From assembly GCA_029939085.1 (NCBI GenBank), contig JAOZTQ010000077.1, positions 1 through 6,619 of the forward strand: 6,619 nt of DNA, read 5' to 3'. The position numbers were made by a program, and so were the translations under genes. Shown piece after piece: positions 1 through 6,482 of the stretch; positions within the stretch are counted from its first letter, which is position 1, and each line of letters begins with the position of its first letter. Source of the stretch: Candidatus Nanopelagicales bacterium. GTDB lineage: Bacteria; Actinomycetota; Actinomycetes; S36-B12; GCA-2699445. Under the pieces are notes generated by a model, which did no database searches, was not told the origin of the DNA, and saw only the letters and a list, made by a program, of their open reading frames with translations.

Positions 1-549
1 GCGGTTTAGTTCCTGAGCTGACTGCAAGTCGTGGCCAAACGGCTTCTCGATGATGACGCGGTTCCACGCACCATTATCAGAGGATGCGAGCCCCGCTTGT
101 TGCAGTTGTTCGGTGACGACCGAGAAAAACCGTGGCGGTATGGAGAAGTAGTAGGCATGGTTGCCACCCGTGCCGCGATCACTATCGAGTTCGGTCAGAA
201 CGCGACGCAGTTCCTTAAAGGCCTCCGCATCATTGAGATCACCGCGAACATATCGGATTCCTTCGGACAGCTGATCCCACACATCTTCGTGGAACTCAGT
301 CCGGCAGTGTTCACTGACCGCATCGTGCACAGTCTTCGCGAAGTCTTGGTTCTCGTAGTCTTGCCGCGCAAATCCCACCAAGGCAAAGTTCGGTGGCAAT
401 AAACCACGATTAGCCAGATCGTAGATGGCCGGCATAACTTTCTTCCGCGCCAGATCCCCAGTGACACCGAAGATCACCATCGCAGATGGGCCAGCAACTC
501 TCGGGAGGCGCTGGTCACGCCGATCGCGCAGTGGATTGCGTGCGGTCAT
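1..549 (-). CDS. zwf: Glucose-6-phosphate 1-dehydrogenase, N-terminal 183 residues (cut by window edge)
   Basis: This is the N-terminal part of a glucose-6-phosphate dehydrogenase, the cytoplasmic enzyme that oxidises glucose 6-phosphate to 6-phosphogluconolactone and makes NADPH at the entry of the oxidative pentose phosphate pathway. The frame is open from an ATG at 549 down to base 1, giving 183 codons of a protein usually about 500 residues long, so the catalytic C-terminal domain lies outside the window. The nucleotide-binding fingerprint of the family, FGVTGDLARKK, is at residues 27-37, and YFSIPP is at about 134-139. The conserved IEKPFGHDL block, whose lysine contacts substrate in characterised enzymes, is at about 167-175. 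The start sits 5 bases after the transaldolase stop, with a GGAGG 10 bases upstream. It is the third gene of a tkt-tal-zwf run. opcA and a 6-phosphogluconolactonase gene often follow in actinobacteria, but that is expectation and not seen here. Confidence 0.96.
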   Translation of the reverse strand, partial: MTARNPLRDRRDQRLPRVAGPSAMVIFGVTGDLARKKVMPAIYDLANRGLLPPNFALVGFARQDYENQDFAKTVHDAVSEHCRTEFHEDVWDQLSEGIRYVRGDLNDAEAFKELRRVLTELDSDRGTGGNHAYYFSIPPRFFSVVTEQLQQAGLASSDNGAWNRVIIEKPFGHDLQSAQELNR

Positions 550-554
550 TATGA

Positions 555-1676
555 TCAGGCCTCCGAGTCGCCGCGCTGCTCCAGTGCTTTCTGCAAGTTA
601 TCCAGCAAGTCCACCCATGCCACTACGAACTTTTCGACCCCTTCATCTTCAAGCACTCGAAAGACGTCATCCATATCGATTCCGACAGCAGCAATATCTG
701 TGAAGACCTGCTGTGCGTCTGCAATATTCGGCCGAATCGTGTCGCCCTTAAGCTCCCCATGATCTGCGACAGCCTGCATGGTCTTTTCCGGCATCGTGTT
801 GACAATGTCCTTGGTGACTAGATCCATTACATAACGTGTGTCGTCATATTTGGGATCCTTGACTCCAGTCGACGCCCATAGCGGTCGCTGCGGTAGTGCC
901 CCTTTTGCTTCAAGAGCCTTCCATCGATCCGATTTCATAACCTCTTCGAACTCTGCATAAGCCAAGCGAGCGTTTGCGATACCCGCTTTACCCCGTAACT
1001 CTTCGGCTTCTGCGGTCCCGATTGAATCAATCCGCTTATCGACTTCGGTATCTACTCGGCTGACGAAAAATGACGCAACTGAGTGGATGGAGCTGAGGTC
1101 GATACCTGCAGCGTCAGCGCGTTCCAGGCCTTCGAGCCAGGCATCCATAACGCCGATGTATGCCTTGGGACTGAAGATTAAGGTCACATTCACCGATATG
1201 CCTTCTCCCAGGGCCTGAGCGATGGCGGGAAGACCTTCTTCGGTCCCAGGAATCTTGATCAAGACATTCGGGCGATCAACCATCCAGTGCAGCGAGCGGG
1301 CCGCGGCGATGGTCTGCGGCGTCTTACGGGCAAAGCGTGGGTCTACCTCAATAGAGACTCGACCATCGATCCCCTTGGTGCGTTCATAGACACCGTGCAT
1401 CACATCGCACGCATCACGAACGTCACGCGTGGTGATCGATCGAACCGCTTCGTCTCGTTCGACACCCCGGACCGCAAGATCATTGAGTTGGCTTTCGTAG
1501 GCCGCCGATCCGCTGGTTATTGCTTTGTTAAAAATCGCCGGGTTCGTGGTGACGCCGGTGACACTGTCACGCTCGATGATTTGTGCCAGCTCACCGGACT
1601 TAATCCGTTCGCGATCCAAATCATCCAGCCAAATGGATACCCCCGCATCCGCTAGAGCCTTCAACCTCTCGGACAT
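555..1676 (-). CDS. tal: Transaldolase (373 aa)
   Basis: Transaldolase moves a dihydroxyacetone unit from sedoheptulose 7-phosphate to glyceraldehyde 3-phosphate, giving erythrose 4-phosphate and fructose 6-phosphate. It acts in the cytoplasm in the non-oxidative pentose phosphate pathway. The product has the length and layout of the actinobacterial/cyanobacterial roughly 370-residue subfamily, an alpha/beta barrel. The N-terminal WLDDLDRERI block at 16-25 carries the conserved catalytic Asp18, and TNPAIF is at 44-49. The Schiff-base lysine is Lys141 in LIKIPGTEEG (139-148). SVNVTLIFS is at 161-169, SFFVSRVD at 202-209 and WASTGVKD at 267-274. The ATG at 1676 is supported by GGAGGAGG 4 bases upstream. 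It lies 103 bases downstream of tkt and 5 bases upstream of zwf, with no clear terminator on either side, so it is most likely cotranscribed with both. It appears complete with no missing key residue. Confidence 0.97.
   Translation of the reverse strand: MSERLKALADAGVSIWLDDLDRERIKSGELAQIIERDSVTGVTTNPAIFNKAITSGSAAYESQLNDLAVRGVERDEAVRSITTRDVRDACDVMHGVYERTKGIDGRVSIEVDPRFARKTPQTIAAARSLHWMVDRPNVLIKIPGTEEGLPAIAQALGEGISVNVTLIFSPKAYIGVMDAWLEGLERADAAGIDLSSIHSVASFFVSRVDTEVDKRIDSIGTAEAEELRGKAGIANARLAYAEFEEVMKSDRWKALEAKGALPQRPLWASTGVKDPKYDDTRYVMDLVTKDIVNTMPEKTMQAVADHGELKGDTIRPNIADAQQVFTDIAAVGIDMDDVFRVLEDEGVEKFVVAWVDLLDNLQKALEQRGDSEA
560..564 (-). promoter_or_regulatory. zwf ribosome binding site inside the end of tal
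   Basis: The minus strand reads GGAGG here, 10 bases before the zwf ATG at 549. It overlaps the last sense codons of transaldolase, whose TGA is at 557-555. A ribosome finishing tal therefore passes over and terminates within the zwf initiation region, which suggests translational coupling. The coupling is inferred from geometry only. Confidence 0.75.
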
Positions 1677-1680
1677 TTAG

Positions 1681-1688
1681 CCTCCTCC
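1681..1688 (-). promoter_or_regulatory. Strong ribosome binding site of tal
   Basis: The minus strand reads GGAGGAGG, ending 4 bases before the tal ATG. It is a long match to the anti-Shine-Dalgarno sequence and fixes the start at 1676. Confidence 0.85.
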
Positions 1689-1696
1689 GGGCAAGA

Positions 1697-1713
1697 CGGA
1701 CCGTTCGGACCGT
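1697..1713. repeat. Tandem octamer CGGACCGT in the tkt-tal gap
   Basis: Two exact copies of CGGACCGT (1697-1704 and 1706-1713, plus strand) are separated by one T, giving a 9-bp period. They lie just upstream of the tal ribosome binding site, in the 103-bp gap after tkt. The repeat itself is directly visible. A role as a protein-binding site or in RNA structure in the tal leader is speculative, and a chance duplication is equally possible. Confidence 0.5.
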
Positions 1714-1779
1714 AACCTTTGCGGTGAGGCTATCGACCCACCTGGAGGTTTGCCTACCGAATCGAGATGTTTCCCGCAC

Positions 1780-3858
1780 CTAGGACGCGTTTGCGCTTGC
1801 GATTGACTCCTTCGCAGCAGCGACTACGGCCGCTGAGGTGATCCCAAACTTCTCCATGAGGAGGGCGCCATCGGCCGATGCACCAAAATGATCAATCCCA
1901 ACAGTGCGTCCATCTGTGCCCACGAACTTCCACCAACCAGTAGTGGTTCCTGCTTCGACCGATACCCGAGCGGTAACGGCCGAGGGCAGTACGGATTCAC
2001 GGTAAGCCGCATCTTGTTGCTCAAACCACTCAACACATGGCATAGAAACCACTCGCGCTGCAGTTCCCTCCTTGGCAAGCTCCGCAGCAGCATCAAGTGC
2101 CACGCTTACTTCAGAACCGGTCGCGATGAGCAAGACATCTGGCGTTCCATCGGTATCCGATAGTACGTATCCGCCTTTAGCCACATGGTCGGCGGTTGGA
2201 TGAGTGTCTCGATCAATGGTCGGCACACCTTGACGAGTAAGTATGAGTCCGGCTGGCTCCCCACGTTCGATGATGGTGCGCCATGCGACACCAGTCTCGG
2301 TGGCATCGGCAGGTCGAACCACATTGAGGTTCGGGATGAGTCGCAGTGCCCACAAGTGTTCGATTGGCTGATGCGTTGGGCCATCTTCTCCGAGCCCAAC
2401 ACTGTCATGAGTCCAGACAAACGTTGCCGCAATATTCATCACGGCTGATACCCGGACCGCGCCACGCATGTAGTCGCTGAAGACCAGGAAAGTCCCACCA
2501 AACGGTTTGCAAAGACCAGACAAAGCCATTCCGTTAATTGCGGCACCCATGGCATGTTCTCGGACTCCGAAATGCAGAATCCGACCGTATGGCGAGTGTG
2601 GACCGGCAAATGGTGAGTCGGGTTTGACCTCAACACTCGCGGGTAGGAATGAACCCCCACCTTCGATGGTAGTGAGATTACTTTCCGCGAGATCGGCCGA
2701 ACCACCTACGAACTCCGGCAAAGCTGCAGCAATCGCTTGGATGACTTGGCTTGAAGCCTTGCGAGTAGCCAGGGATGCACCGGCCTCGAATTCGGGTAAA
2801 TCGATTTTTGGTAACTCACCGGATTGAATCCGGTCAAGAAGTGCGGCCCGATCCGGATTCGCGGAACGCCAACTATCGAAGCCTTTCTGCCACTCCGCAT
2901 GCAGCGCTGCCCCACGGGTTTTGACTTCGCGAGCGTGGGCTAGTACCTCATCGGCAACCTGGAAGGATTTATTGGGGTCGAATCCGAGAATCTCCTTCGT
3001 TGCGGCTACTTCGTCGGCACCGAGTGCTGAACCGTGCGCTTTGTAGGTGTTCTGTTTCGTGGGCGCTGGCCAACCAATGATTGATCGCAACCGAATGAAA
3101 CTTGGACGAGCGGTCTCTTCACGACAGGCCGCCAATGCTCCCGCAAATTCTTTGACGTTAACTGATCCATCGGCGCCCAGCGCTACTTCCTCGATGTGCC
3201 AGCCATACGCTCGGTAACGCTCGACGACGTTTTCACTAAATGCGATGGCAGTGTCGTCTTCAATGCTGATGTGGTTGTCGTCCCAAATTACGGTCAGATT
3301 TCCCAACTGCTGGGTTCCAGCCAGTGAAGATGCTTCGGAGGTAATGCCCTCCTCCAGGCAGCCATCTCCGGCGATTACCCAGATGTTGTAGTCGAAGGGG
3401 CTCGTCCCCGGAGCGGCATCGGGATCGAACAGGCCGCGCTCATAACGTTGAGCCATGGACATGCCGACAGCAGTGGCGAGACCTTGTCCTAAAGGACCCG
3501 TTGTCGTCTCGACGCCAACGGTGTGGCCGTATTCCGGGTGCCCAGGCGTAAGGCTTCCCCACGTGCGAAATGCCTCCAAATCAGACAGCTCCAGGCCGTA
3601 TCCGGATAAGAAAAGCTGGATATACAAGGTCAGACTGGAATGGCCTGCCGATAGCACAAAACGATCGCGTCCCAGCCATTTCGCGTCTGAGGGGTCGTGA
3701 CGCAGAAATTTCTGAAACAGCAGGTAGGCAGCGGGGGCCAAACTCATGGCTGTCCCCGGATGCCCATTGCCAGTCTTTTGCACCGCATCTGCCGCGAGTA
3801 GTCGGGCAGTTGCGACCGCCCGATCATCTAGTTCGGACCAATCCAGATTGTCGTTCAC
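1780..3858 (-). CDS. tkt: Transketolase (692 aa)
   Basis: Transketolase is a thiamine-diphosphate and Mg-dependent cytoplasmic enzyme. It transfers two-carbon ketol units between sugar phosphates and links the pentose phosphate pathway to glycolysis. The three expected domains are present. The pyrophosphate-binding domain carries NGHPG (31-35, His33), AGH (71-73), TPGHPEYGH (104-112) and GPLGQG (121-126). Its metal/ThDP motif runs from GDG (164-166) to DDN (193-195). The pyrimidine-binding domain carries GVREHAMG (431-438), with the cofactor-activating Glu434, then SDYMR (461-465) and GEDGPTHQP (490-498, His496). A C-terminal domain follows from about 570. At 692 residues it is a normal full-length bacterial enzyme. 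The GTG start at 3858 is preceded by GGAAGGAAG 4 bases upstream. It is the first gene of the tkt-tal-zwf run and is divergent from ctaB. All catalytic histidines I looked for are present. Confidence 0.98.
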   Translation of the reverse strand: MNDNLDWSELDDRAVATARLLAADAVQKTGNGHPGTAMSLAPAAYLLFQKFLRHDPSDAKWLGRDRFVLSAGHSSLTLYIQLFLSGYGLELSDLEAFRTWGSLTPGHPEYGHTVGVETTTGPLGQGLATAVGMSMAQRYERGLFDPDAAPGTSPFDYNIWVIAGDGCLEEGITSEASSLAGTQQLGNLTVIWDDNHISIEDDTAIAFSENVVERYRAYGWHIEEVALGADGSVNVKEFAGALAACREETARPSFIRLRSIIGWPAPTKQNTYKAHGSALGADEVAATKEILGFDPNKSFQVADEVLAHAREVKTRGAALHAEWQKGFDSWRSANPDRAALLDRIQSGELPKIDLPEFEAGASLATRKASSQVIQAIAAALPEFVGGSADLAESNLTTIEGGGSFLPASVEVKPDSPFAGPHSPYGRILHFGVREHAMGAAINGMALSGLCKPFGGTFLVFSDYMRGAVRVSAVMNIAATFVWTHDSVGLGEDGPTHQPIEHLWALRLIPNLNVVRPADATETGVAWRTIIERGEPAGLILTRQGVPTIDRDTHPTADHVAKGGYVLSDTDGTPDVLLIATGSEVSVALDAAAELAKEGTAARVVSMPCVEWFEQQDAAYRESVLPSAVTARVSVEAGTTTGWWKFVGTDGRTVGIDHFGASADGALLMEKFGITSAAVVAAAKESIASANAS

Positions 3859-3862
3859 GCTG

Positions 3863-3871
3863 CTTCCTTCC
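3863..3871 (-). promoter_or_regulatory. Ribosome binding site deciding the GTG start of tkt
   Basis: The minus strand reads GGAAGGAAG, ending 4 bases before the GTG at 3858. This purine run supports the non-ATG start, and the conserved N-terminal region begins soon after it. Confidence 0.65.
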
Positions 3872-3974
3872 GTGTCGGGTCGAGCCCGGACATTCCCCGG
3901 CAGCCTATCGTCCGAAAGATCGGATGGCCCGCTTCCTGAATAACCCGGTGTCAGTTAATTTTGGGATGGTGACG

Positions 3975-4005
3975 TTGGGTGATCACATGGCCTTGCAGAT
4001 AGACT
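3975..4005 (+). promoter_or_regulatory. Candidate ctaB promoter (weak)
   Basis: TTGGGT at 3975-3980 and TAGACT at 4000-4005 could be -35 and -10 hexamers with a 19-bp spacer. TAGACT fits the actinobacterial TANNNT -10 pattern. The -35 matches the consensus at only three positions and the spacer is long, so the call is tentative. The same TAGACT hexamer appears upstream of the ndh-like gene. Confidence 0.28.
3979..3986. repeat. 8-bp perfect palindrome GTGATCAC
   Basis: A perfect palindrome lies between the candidate -35 and -10 of ctaB, a position where a dimeric repressor could act. Palindromes this short occur often by chance. No known regulator family is assigned. Confidence 0.35.
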
Positions 4006-4012
4006 AGAAGAG

Positions 4013-4025
4013 TCCCGCGGCGGGA
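4013..4025. repeat. Dyad TCCCGC-G-GCGGGA in the ctaB leader
   Basis: Perfect 6-bp arms flank a single central base, located between the candidate -10 and the ctaB ribosome binding site. The one-base centre is too tight for a clean full-length RNA hairpin, so if functional it is more likely a dimer-binding operator on DNA. A chance occurrence cannot be excluded. Confidence 0.4.
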
Positions 4026-4041
4026 TCAGTGGCTAGCGAAT

Positions 4042-4045
4042 GGAG
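4042..4045 (+). promoter_or_regulatory. Ribosome binding site deciding the GTG start of ctaB
   Basis: GGAG lies 6 bases before the GTG at 4052. It supports that start and hence the roughly 30-residue hydrophilic N-terminal tail before the first membrane segment. Confidence 0.65.
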
Positions 4046-4051
4046 TAACGG

Positions 4052-5002
4052 GTGTCAGCTATCGACCCGGACGAGACCACTCGCTCAGAATCTAATGTAG
4101 AAGCCGGTTCCTCACAGCCGACCTCACCTCCCCGTATCGCCGTGCTCAAGAGTTATATCGCGCTGACGAAGCCTCGAATCATCGAACTACTTTTGGTCAC
4201 CACTGTGCCGGCCATGTTGCTGGCCGCTGATGGGTGGCCTCCGCTGGGTGTTGCGCTCGGTACGTTAGTGGGTGGGGCCTTGGCAGCGGCCGGTGCAAAT
4301 GTCTTCAACTCATTTCTAGATCGAGATATTGACGCCCTCATGCATCGCACGGGTAATCGTCCCCTGGTTGCTGGCACAGTCCCACCTCGTCACGCACTGA
4401 TCCTGGCTTGGGTGCTTTCCGTGCTGTCAGTCGTAGTGCTCTGGCTTACCAGTAACTGGCTTGCCGCCGCGCTGGGCGTTGCCGCAATAGCAATGTATGT
4501 ATTCGGTTATACCTTGCTATTGAAGCGTCGCACCCCGCAAAACATCGTGTGGGGTGGTGCTGCCGGTTGTATGCCTGTTTTGATCGGATGGGCTGCGGTC
4601 ACCGGCGGGCTGGATTGGGCACCGGTTGTGCTCTTCCTGATCGTTTTCTTCTGGACTCCGCCTCACTATTGGCCCCTATCGATGCGTTATCGAGACGACT
4701 ACGCCGCAGCTTCAGTGCCAATGCTTCCCGTTGTGGAGCAGGATTCACGGGTCGTGGTTCGGATTATGCGTTATTCCTGGGCCATGATTGCGACATCGCT
4801 CATTCTCATCCCAGTAGCCGGGATGGGGTGGCTCTATTCCGTGGCAGCTGTGCTGTTGGGTGCTGGATTCCTATGGCAGGTGTACGCGCTACGCAATCAA
4901 GTCAAACTCGGTCGACCGCAGCCGATGAGGCTTTTCCATGGTTCCATTACCTATCTGTCACTCTTGTTTTTGGCGGTCGGTTTAGATCCGTTTGTGGGCT
5001 AG
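4052..5002 (+). CDS. ctaB: Protoheme IX farnesyltransferase (heme O synthase), 316 aa
   Basis: CtaB adds the farnesyl chain of farnesyl diphosphate to protoheme IX, giving heme O. Heme O is the precursor of heme A for aa3-type terminal oxidases. It is an inner-membrane enzyme of the UbiA prenyltransferase superfamily. The first Asp-rich motif, NSFLDRDID, is at 86-94 (Asn86, Asp90, Asp94) and is followed by MHRTGNRPL (97-105). YTLLLKRRT (153-161), FFWTPPHYW (199-207) and YRDDY (213-217) are all typical of this subfamily. About nine hydrophobic segments can be drawn, near 41-60, 64-82, 113-132, 136-155, 164-182, 188-203, 241-259, 261-278 and 297-312. The first roughly 30 residues are polar and probably disordered. 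The GTG start has GGAG 6 bases upstream. The gene is divergent from tkt, a common actinobacterial arrangement. No ctaA (heme A synthase) is seen in the window. Confidence 0.97.
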   Translation: MSAIDPDETTRSESNVEAGSSQPTSPPRIAVLKSYIALTKPRIIELLLVTTVPAMLLAADGWPPLGVALGTLVGGALAAAGANVFNSFLDRDIDALMHRTGNRPLVAGTVPPRHALILAWVLSVLSVVVLWLTSNWLAAALGVAAIAMYVFGYTLLLKRRTPQNIVWGGAAGCMPVLIGWAAVTGGLDWAPVVLFLIVFFWTPPHYWPLSMRYRDDYAAASVPMLPVVEQDSRVVVRIMRYSWAMIATSLILIPVAGMGWLYSVAAVLLGAGFLWQVYALRNQVKLGRPQPMRLFHGSITYLSLLFLAVGLDPFVG

Positions 5003-5116
5003 TGGCAAAATCTAACGAGTCGGTACATCGCCGCCAGGTCGTGATTTCGTAGACGGGGCTCGATCGCCGGATGTGAGACGGAAATGCCTCCAATGGGATC
5101 AACCAGAAGTGAGTAA
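5003..5116. other. ctaB-MFS intergenic gap
   Basis: This 114-base gap shows no convincing terminator hairpin, and I found no good -35/-10 pair. The downstream transporter could therefore be cotranscribed with ctaB, but an unrecognised promoter is equally compatible. A 16-codon frame starting with a GTG that overlaps the ctaB stop (5002-5052) is present but lacks support as a gene. Confidence 0.5.
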
Positions 5117-6388
5117 GTGACTGTGGCAGAGGGTACTTCGAAGGCAGCCAAGGCCGATGAGCGGCGTATGGACTCTCGCTTTCGGGGATACCTAGGGGCT
5201 GCCGCGCTCTCATCCTTAGGTGGTACTGCGACTTATCTCTCGTCCGCGATCCTTATCGCGAGCGCAGGAACGTCCTTGGCCGAGACCGCTCGAAATACTT
5301 CGCTCGTTTTTGGCTTGAGTCTTGTGTCTAGTTCGTTAAGTGTCGTGTATGCGACACGGGTAGCTCGACGATTGGGTTCGGTTCCGACTTTGTACTGGGC
5401 TCGCGCTGCGCTGCTGCTGACGTCAGCGGTTACGGGCATCGCTTTATTCTTGAACGCTGCTGTACTTCCCACGCTGCTGTTATACGCACTGTTTATTGGA
5501 GTTTTCCGGGGGCTACTCAAACCACTCACCCCAACTCTCTTGGTGCACTATTCAGGTTGGCCACTAGATGATGCGACTGCGATGAATCGCAGATTTAGAG
5601 GAGGAGCTGCTGCCATCGGGGCGCTGGTAGCCGGGTTTGCTGTCAGTCGTATCGGGGCCGAGCCCATGTTCATCTTCGGTGCCGTACTCGGCCTACCCGC
5701 GGTTTGGTATCTCAAGTTTCGTCCGCCTACAAACCCAGTTCCTCAACCAAAAGAGGTCAAGAAACCATGGCGAAGCCTCATTGTCTGTATGAAGGAGTCA
5801 CCAGCACTGCGTTCCTCAGTCTGGTTGGGTGTCGCGTCGGCAATATTGTTGGGGCCGCTGGTGACCATGGTGGTGCCCATTTTGAACCAGTTGGGACACG
5901 GTGAATCGGAAAAGGCTGGTCTAGTTTTCTTTATACTTGCGCTTGGGCAAGTGTTTACGCCACTAGTTGTGCGAAGACTTGAGAGTCGACGGACACCGTT
6001 GCGGGCAGCTACTCGAGCGGTGCAAATTACTGCCGTTGCATTCTTATCATTGAGTGCTCTGGCACTGCTCCCTTATGGTCCTGATCTCTATCTGCTTATT
6101 TTCTGTGCTTTTGTTTTCGGTGCTGTCTTCTTCAGTGTGAGTTCATTTCTCTATGCGAGCGCTACTGCTGACGCGACCGAAAAAGAGGAAGACGAATATC
6201 TCGCGTCCTACATGCTCATCACGGGGTTGGGCGCGCCAATCGGAACGTTGATTTGGGGCCATGCACTGGGATCCGTTTCTCTGGAAATCTTTTTCCTTGT
6301 CATTAGCATCATTGCTGCGCTGCTAGTTCCCGCACTTCTTCGCAAATCACTTCGTGCTGTTGAATCCCAAGGCAATATGACTACCTAG
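5117..6388 (+). CDS. Major Facilitator Superfamily transporter, substrate unknown (423 aa)
   Basis: This is a polytopic inner-membrane protein with the 6+6 segment pattern of MFS permeases. Hydrophobic segments lie near residues 25-50, 60-80, 91-112, 115-133, 163-180, 182-200, 233-255, 265-285, 300-319, 323-345, 362-383 and 388-408, with a longer basic central loop at about 201-232. The family's motif A between segments 2 and 3 is degenerate: ATRVARRLGS (79-88) keeps the basic and Gly positions but lacks the usual Asp. A related basic stretch, VVRRLESRRTP, follows segment 8 (284-294). An acidic cluster, EKEEDE, is at 355-360 between segments 10 and 11. The start is uncertain. GTG at 5117 gives the longest form, but GTG at 5123 and ATG at 5168 are alternatives and none has a strong ribosome binding site. 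The substrate cannot be told from sequence; its neighbours ctaB and an ndh-like gene are respiratory. Confidence 0.85.
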   Translation: MTVAEGTSKAAKADERRMDSRFRGYLGAAALSSLGGTATYLSSAILIASAGTSLAETARNTSLVFGLSLVSSSLSVVYATRVARRLGSVPTLYWARAALLLTSAVTGIALFLNAAVLPTLLLYALFIGVFRGLLKPLTPTLLVHYSGWPLDDATAMNRRFRGGAAAIGALVAGFAVSRIGAEPMFIFGAVLGLPAVWYLKFRPPTNPVPQPKEVKKPWRSLIVCMKESPALRSSVWLGVASAILLGPLVTMVVPILNQLGHGESEKAGLVFFILALGQVFTPLVVRRLESRRTPLRAATRAVQITAVAFLSLSALALLPYGPDLYLLIFCAFVFGAVFFSVSSFLYASATADATEKEEDEYLASYMLITGLGAPIGTLIWGHALGSVSLEIFFLVISIIAALLVPALLRKSLRAVESQGNMTT

Positions 6389-6401
6389 TCGCTACCTAGT
6401 C
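6381..6401. repeat. Tandem decamer CTACCTAGTC at the MFS stop codon
   Basis: Two exact copies of CTACCTAGTC (6381-6390 and 6392-6401) are separated by one G, giving an 11-bp period. The first contains the transporter's TAG stop (6386-6388). With the two preceding bases the first copy also forms the palindrome GACTA-CC-TAGTC (6379-6390). The repeat is directly visible. Its period is near one helical turn, which would suit side-by-side protein binding upstream of the next gene, but a small local duplication is the simplest explanation. Confidence 0.55.
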
Positions 6402-6423
6402 ACGGATATGTGCGACGCATGGC

Positions 6424-6452
6424 TGGCGACGGACATACTCCCCACTTAGACT
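6424..6452 (+). promoter_or_regulatory. Candidate promoter for the ndh-like gene (weak)
   Basis: TAGACT at 6447-6452 fits the TANNNT -10 pattern and is identical to the -10 candidate upstream of ctaB. The best -35 at a 17-bp spacing, TGGCGA at 6424-6429, matches consensus at only three positions. A transcript from here would have a leader of about 25 bases before the GTG at 6483. Confidence 0.25.
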
Positions 6453-6471
6453 CATCACCCAACTAAGTAGA

Positions 6472-6476
6472 GGGAG
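6472..6476 (+). promoter_or_regulatory. Ribosome binding site deciding the GTG start of the ndh-like gene
   Basis: GGGAG, within AGAGGGAG, lies 6 bases before the GTG at 6483. The dinucleotide-binding motif follows within ten codons, so this start is well supported. Confidence 0.7.
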
Positions 6477-6482
6477 TCGACC

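Larger units (their letters stand above)
3859..4051. promoter_or_regulatory. Divergent tkt/ctaB intergenic region
   Basis: These 193 bases separate two divergently transcribed genes, so they should contain the promoters for the pentose phosphate operon and for ctaB. Visible elements are a TCCGA-AAGA-TCGGA inverted repeat at 3911-3924, the palindrome GTGATCAC at 3979-3986, a tentative ctaB promoter at 3975-4005 and a TCCCGC-G-GCGGGA dyad at 4013-4025. I could not identify a convincing -10/-35 pair for tkt. One TANNNT box on the minus strand (4006-4001) overlaps the ctaB -10 candidate, but its -35 partner is weak. No small gene is supported here. Confidence 0.7.

Noticed and set aside
31..402. 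Plus-strand open frame of 123 codons opposite zwf
   Set aside because: It is antisense to a recognisable glucose-6-phosphate dehydrogenase reading frame and resembles no family I know. No ribosome binding site supports it.
1287..1655. Plus-strand open frame of 122 codons opposite tal
   Set aside because: It is wholly antisense to the conserved N-terminal half of transaldolase. The product has no recognisable domain.
1714..1779. Possible terminator between tkt and tal around the ACCTCCAGGT sequence
   Set aside because: Only about 4-bp arms can be drawn and there is no U-tract, so it does not support an intrinsic terminator.
3949..3954. CTGACA on the minus strand as a -35 box for tkt
   Set aside because: The hexamer is good, but no TANNNT-type -10 lies at a 16-19 bp spacing downstream on the minus strand.
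3570..4007. Plus-strand open frame of 145 codons running from inside tkt into the divergent intergenic region
   Set aside because: Most of it is the complement of conserved transketolase sequence. The remainder crosses the region expected to hold promoters, and the product is low-complexity basic/proline-rich with no family resemblance.
4549..5052. Second plus-strand frame of 167 codons inside ctaB, extending 50 bases past its stop
   Set aside because: It overlaps the conserved ctaB membrane core in another frame and its product shows no coherent domain.
5002..5052. 16-codon mini-frame whose GTG overlaps the ctaB stop (TAGTG)
   Set aside because: The stop-start overlap is suggestive of coupling. 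However, the frame is very short, has no ribosome binding site I can recognise and no attenuator-like hairpin or codon bias after it.
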